Of a stretch of 64,000 nucleotides of DNA, positions 62,648-64,000 are shown piece after piece. Each line of letters begins with the position of its first letter. Position 1 is the first letter of the stretch. The translations under genes and the position numbers were made by a program. Source of the stretch: Setophaga petechia (Eukaryota; Chordata; Aves; Passeriformes; Parulidae). The stretch covers positions 50,937,501-51,001,500 of the forward strand of contig JANCRA010000001.1 of the NCBI GenBank assembly GCA_024362935.1, given 5' to 3'. The notes under the pieces are model-generated. The model ran no database searches. It was not told where the DNA came from and was given only the letters and a program-made list of their open reading frames with translations.

Positions 62648-64000
62648 GTATTTACTCCATTCTTTTCATTTATTTTTCTGTGTGGGATTGACTCCTTATT
62701 GGAATTAAATGTGGGGAGGGGTTCAGAAGTGCTGAACAGGCCGTAATCAAAGTGAGCATTAATTTTACCTTTGTAATTATTCCTCAGTTAGTGGCACGAG
62801 TCTTTGTAGATACAATCTCTGTTGTGATTCTTTTGTATTTAGAGAGGAGGCCCAGGGTTTAAGGTCTTCATTACAAGATGGACGTGGTTTTCCTCTTTTC
62901 TTTGGTTTGTTACGTGTCTTAGATGCCCAAGTAGCTTATCTGCAGGCACAGGAGAGATTGCTGCTACAGGATTTGAGGAACTGGCAGCATGTGCTGCTCA
63001 GAAAGAAACCAGGAACCAGATGGTGAGTCAGCAGCCCATCCAGTTCCCTGCTGCAGCCTAGAAAAGCAGGAGAGTGCCTGGGTACCGAGCAAGCCTCACT
63101 GGAGGGAATGGTGCTCATGCTGCATTTGAGCAAATTGTTTCTTGTTTTGCCAACTGGAGGGCAAAGTCACTGCTTGTAAAAGGGGTCTAATTCTGTTGAC
63201 ATCTGTGAAAGTTTGCTCTGCTTGCTTCAGTAGCAGGCTCAGTTCCAGTGCTTTCATTTATACTTAGTGGAAGAGCAGGAGCCAGAGCAATTAACAATGA
63301 AGGGCTGCAGAGGAGGAAGGGCCAGATATTATAATTGAGTTCTTTGATCTCTACAGAATTTAAACAAATAAGAAGAAATCCCAGTGGTGCTTTTTGTGAG
63401 AACAGTGATAATTGGAATTCTTAGAGTGATGTCTGAAATTTGTTAATCTCTGGCATATATTTGTGTTTATCTTTGTAACTTGGTTTTTTTCTTAAAGAAT
63501 TTTTCCAACATGAAGCATAGAAGGAGTGCAGTCAATGCATACTGTGTGGAAATGTCTGTCAGGGAATTGTTCATGGACTAGCCTGGCAGCATGATCCTGT
63601 CTGGCTTCAGGTTGATGCACCGTCATTCCCGGCAATCCATTTGTGCAGATGTTACTCAGTCTGTGCCTCAAAAGCTCCAAACTGTCAAAGGAGATTCTGC
63701 CTTTAGGAGATTATTTTGTAGCTGCATACATACATTCCCCTGTCTCAAATTTTTCCTAGTTTAAATCTTCATATCTTTTCATTGAAAATTGTCTGCCCCT
63801 TTGTTTTTCTTTCCTAAATGTGACCTTCAAATGATTTTAGGGTTTCATTACATTTCCATCTGTCTTACTGTTCAGAGCTGTCCTTCCAAGCTCTTTCCTG
63901 GATTATAGAAAGATGATCCATGAAGGAGATTCTCTTTGGCTGACCTTGTCAAGATCACCAAGGAGAGATGGGGAACAAGGAGTGGATCTGAGAAAACTGA
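62648..64000 (+). other. FAM13A intron (5' part), to the end of the window
   Basis: The intron starts with GTATTT. The next conserved exon, expected to carry an ELLERTIRSAVEQHLF-like segment, was not found before the end of the window. A well-bounded but phase-breaking candidate cassette lies at 62923-63022. Otherwise no repeat or gene is recognised. Confidence 0.75.
62923..63022 (+). other. Candidate cassette exon in FAM13A intron (unproven)
   Basis: A long pyrimidine-rich run ending GTCTTAG (62922) and an excellent donor ATG|GTGAGT (63023) bound 100 nt that stay open in the phase left by exon 62606-62647, reading R-C-P-S-S-L-S-A-G-T-G-E-I-A-A-T-G-F-E-E-L and ending KETRNQM. The residues do not convincingly match any recalled FAM13A exon. 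Because 100 is not a multiple of three, inclusion would shift the frame of the next conserved exon, so if used it would act as a frame-breaking or lineage-specific exon. It may equally be a pseudo-exon that is never spliced in. Confidence 0.3.

Overview
This window is intron-rich vertebrate chromosomal DNA, most likely from a bird and perhaps a songbird. The evidence is several CR1 LINE fragments of avian type, a solo LTR resembling passerine ERVL-type LTRs, an AT-rich background with one sharp CpG island, and canonical GT-AG exons coding for a vertebrate protein. There are no bacterial operons, RNA gene clusters or CRISPR arrays. Species and family names for repeats come from recall of typical sequences, not from a search.

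The whole window is the middle of one plus-strand gene, FAM13A (family with sequence similarity 13 member A). Four internal coding exons are visible: 6682-6862 and 16559-16718 (C-terminal half of the RhoGAP domain and the segment just after it), 38770-38942 (post-GAP linker) and 62606-62647 (a 42-nt exon). Their reading phases fit exactly: 6862 to 16559 rebuilds a His codon, 16718 to 38770 joins at a codon boundary, and 38942 to 62606 rebuilds a Ser codon. The gene starts upstream of the window and continues beyond it.

A second transcription start lies inside the gene. A CpG island at about 52960-53900 carries a short alternative first coding exon (53449-53486) encoding M-A-S-M-A-C-E-V-M-P-L-Q. 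Its donor has the same phase as exon 38770-38942, so both splice in frame into 62606-62647. This matches the known RhoGAP-less FAM13A short isoform of mammals, which begins MACEIMPLQ. One locus therefore encodes a GAP-containing long protein and a GAP-lacking short protein with the same C-terminal part.

Layout: 1-6681 intron with a solo LTR (about 1489-1964); 6682-6862 exon; 6863-16558 intron with a hairpin near 10.75 kb; 16559-16718 exon; 16719-38769 intron of 22 kb with a perfect 14-bp inverted repeat near 18.67 kb, an LTR-like fragment near 25.0 kb and CR1 fragments near 32.6-33.3, 33.9-34.1 and 36.5 kb; 38770-38942 exon; 38943-62605 intron containing the internal promoter, a 30-bp tandem duplication at 56.1 kb and a CR1 3' end at 59.3 kb; 62606-62647 exon; 62648-64000 intron with a well-formed but phase-breaking candidate cassette at 62923-63022. 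No independent second gene was found, and I did not find a convincing new biological system.
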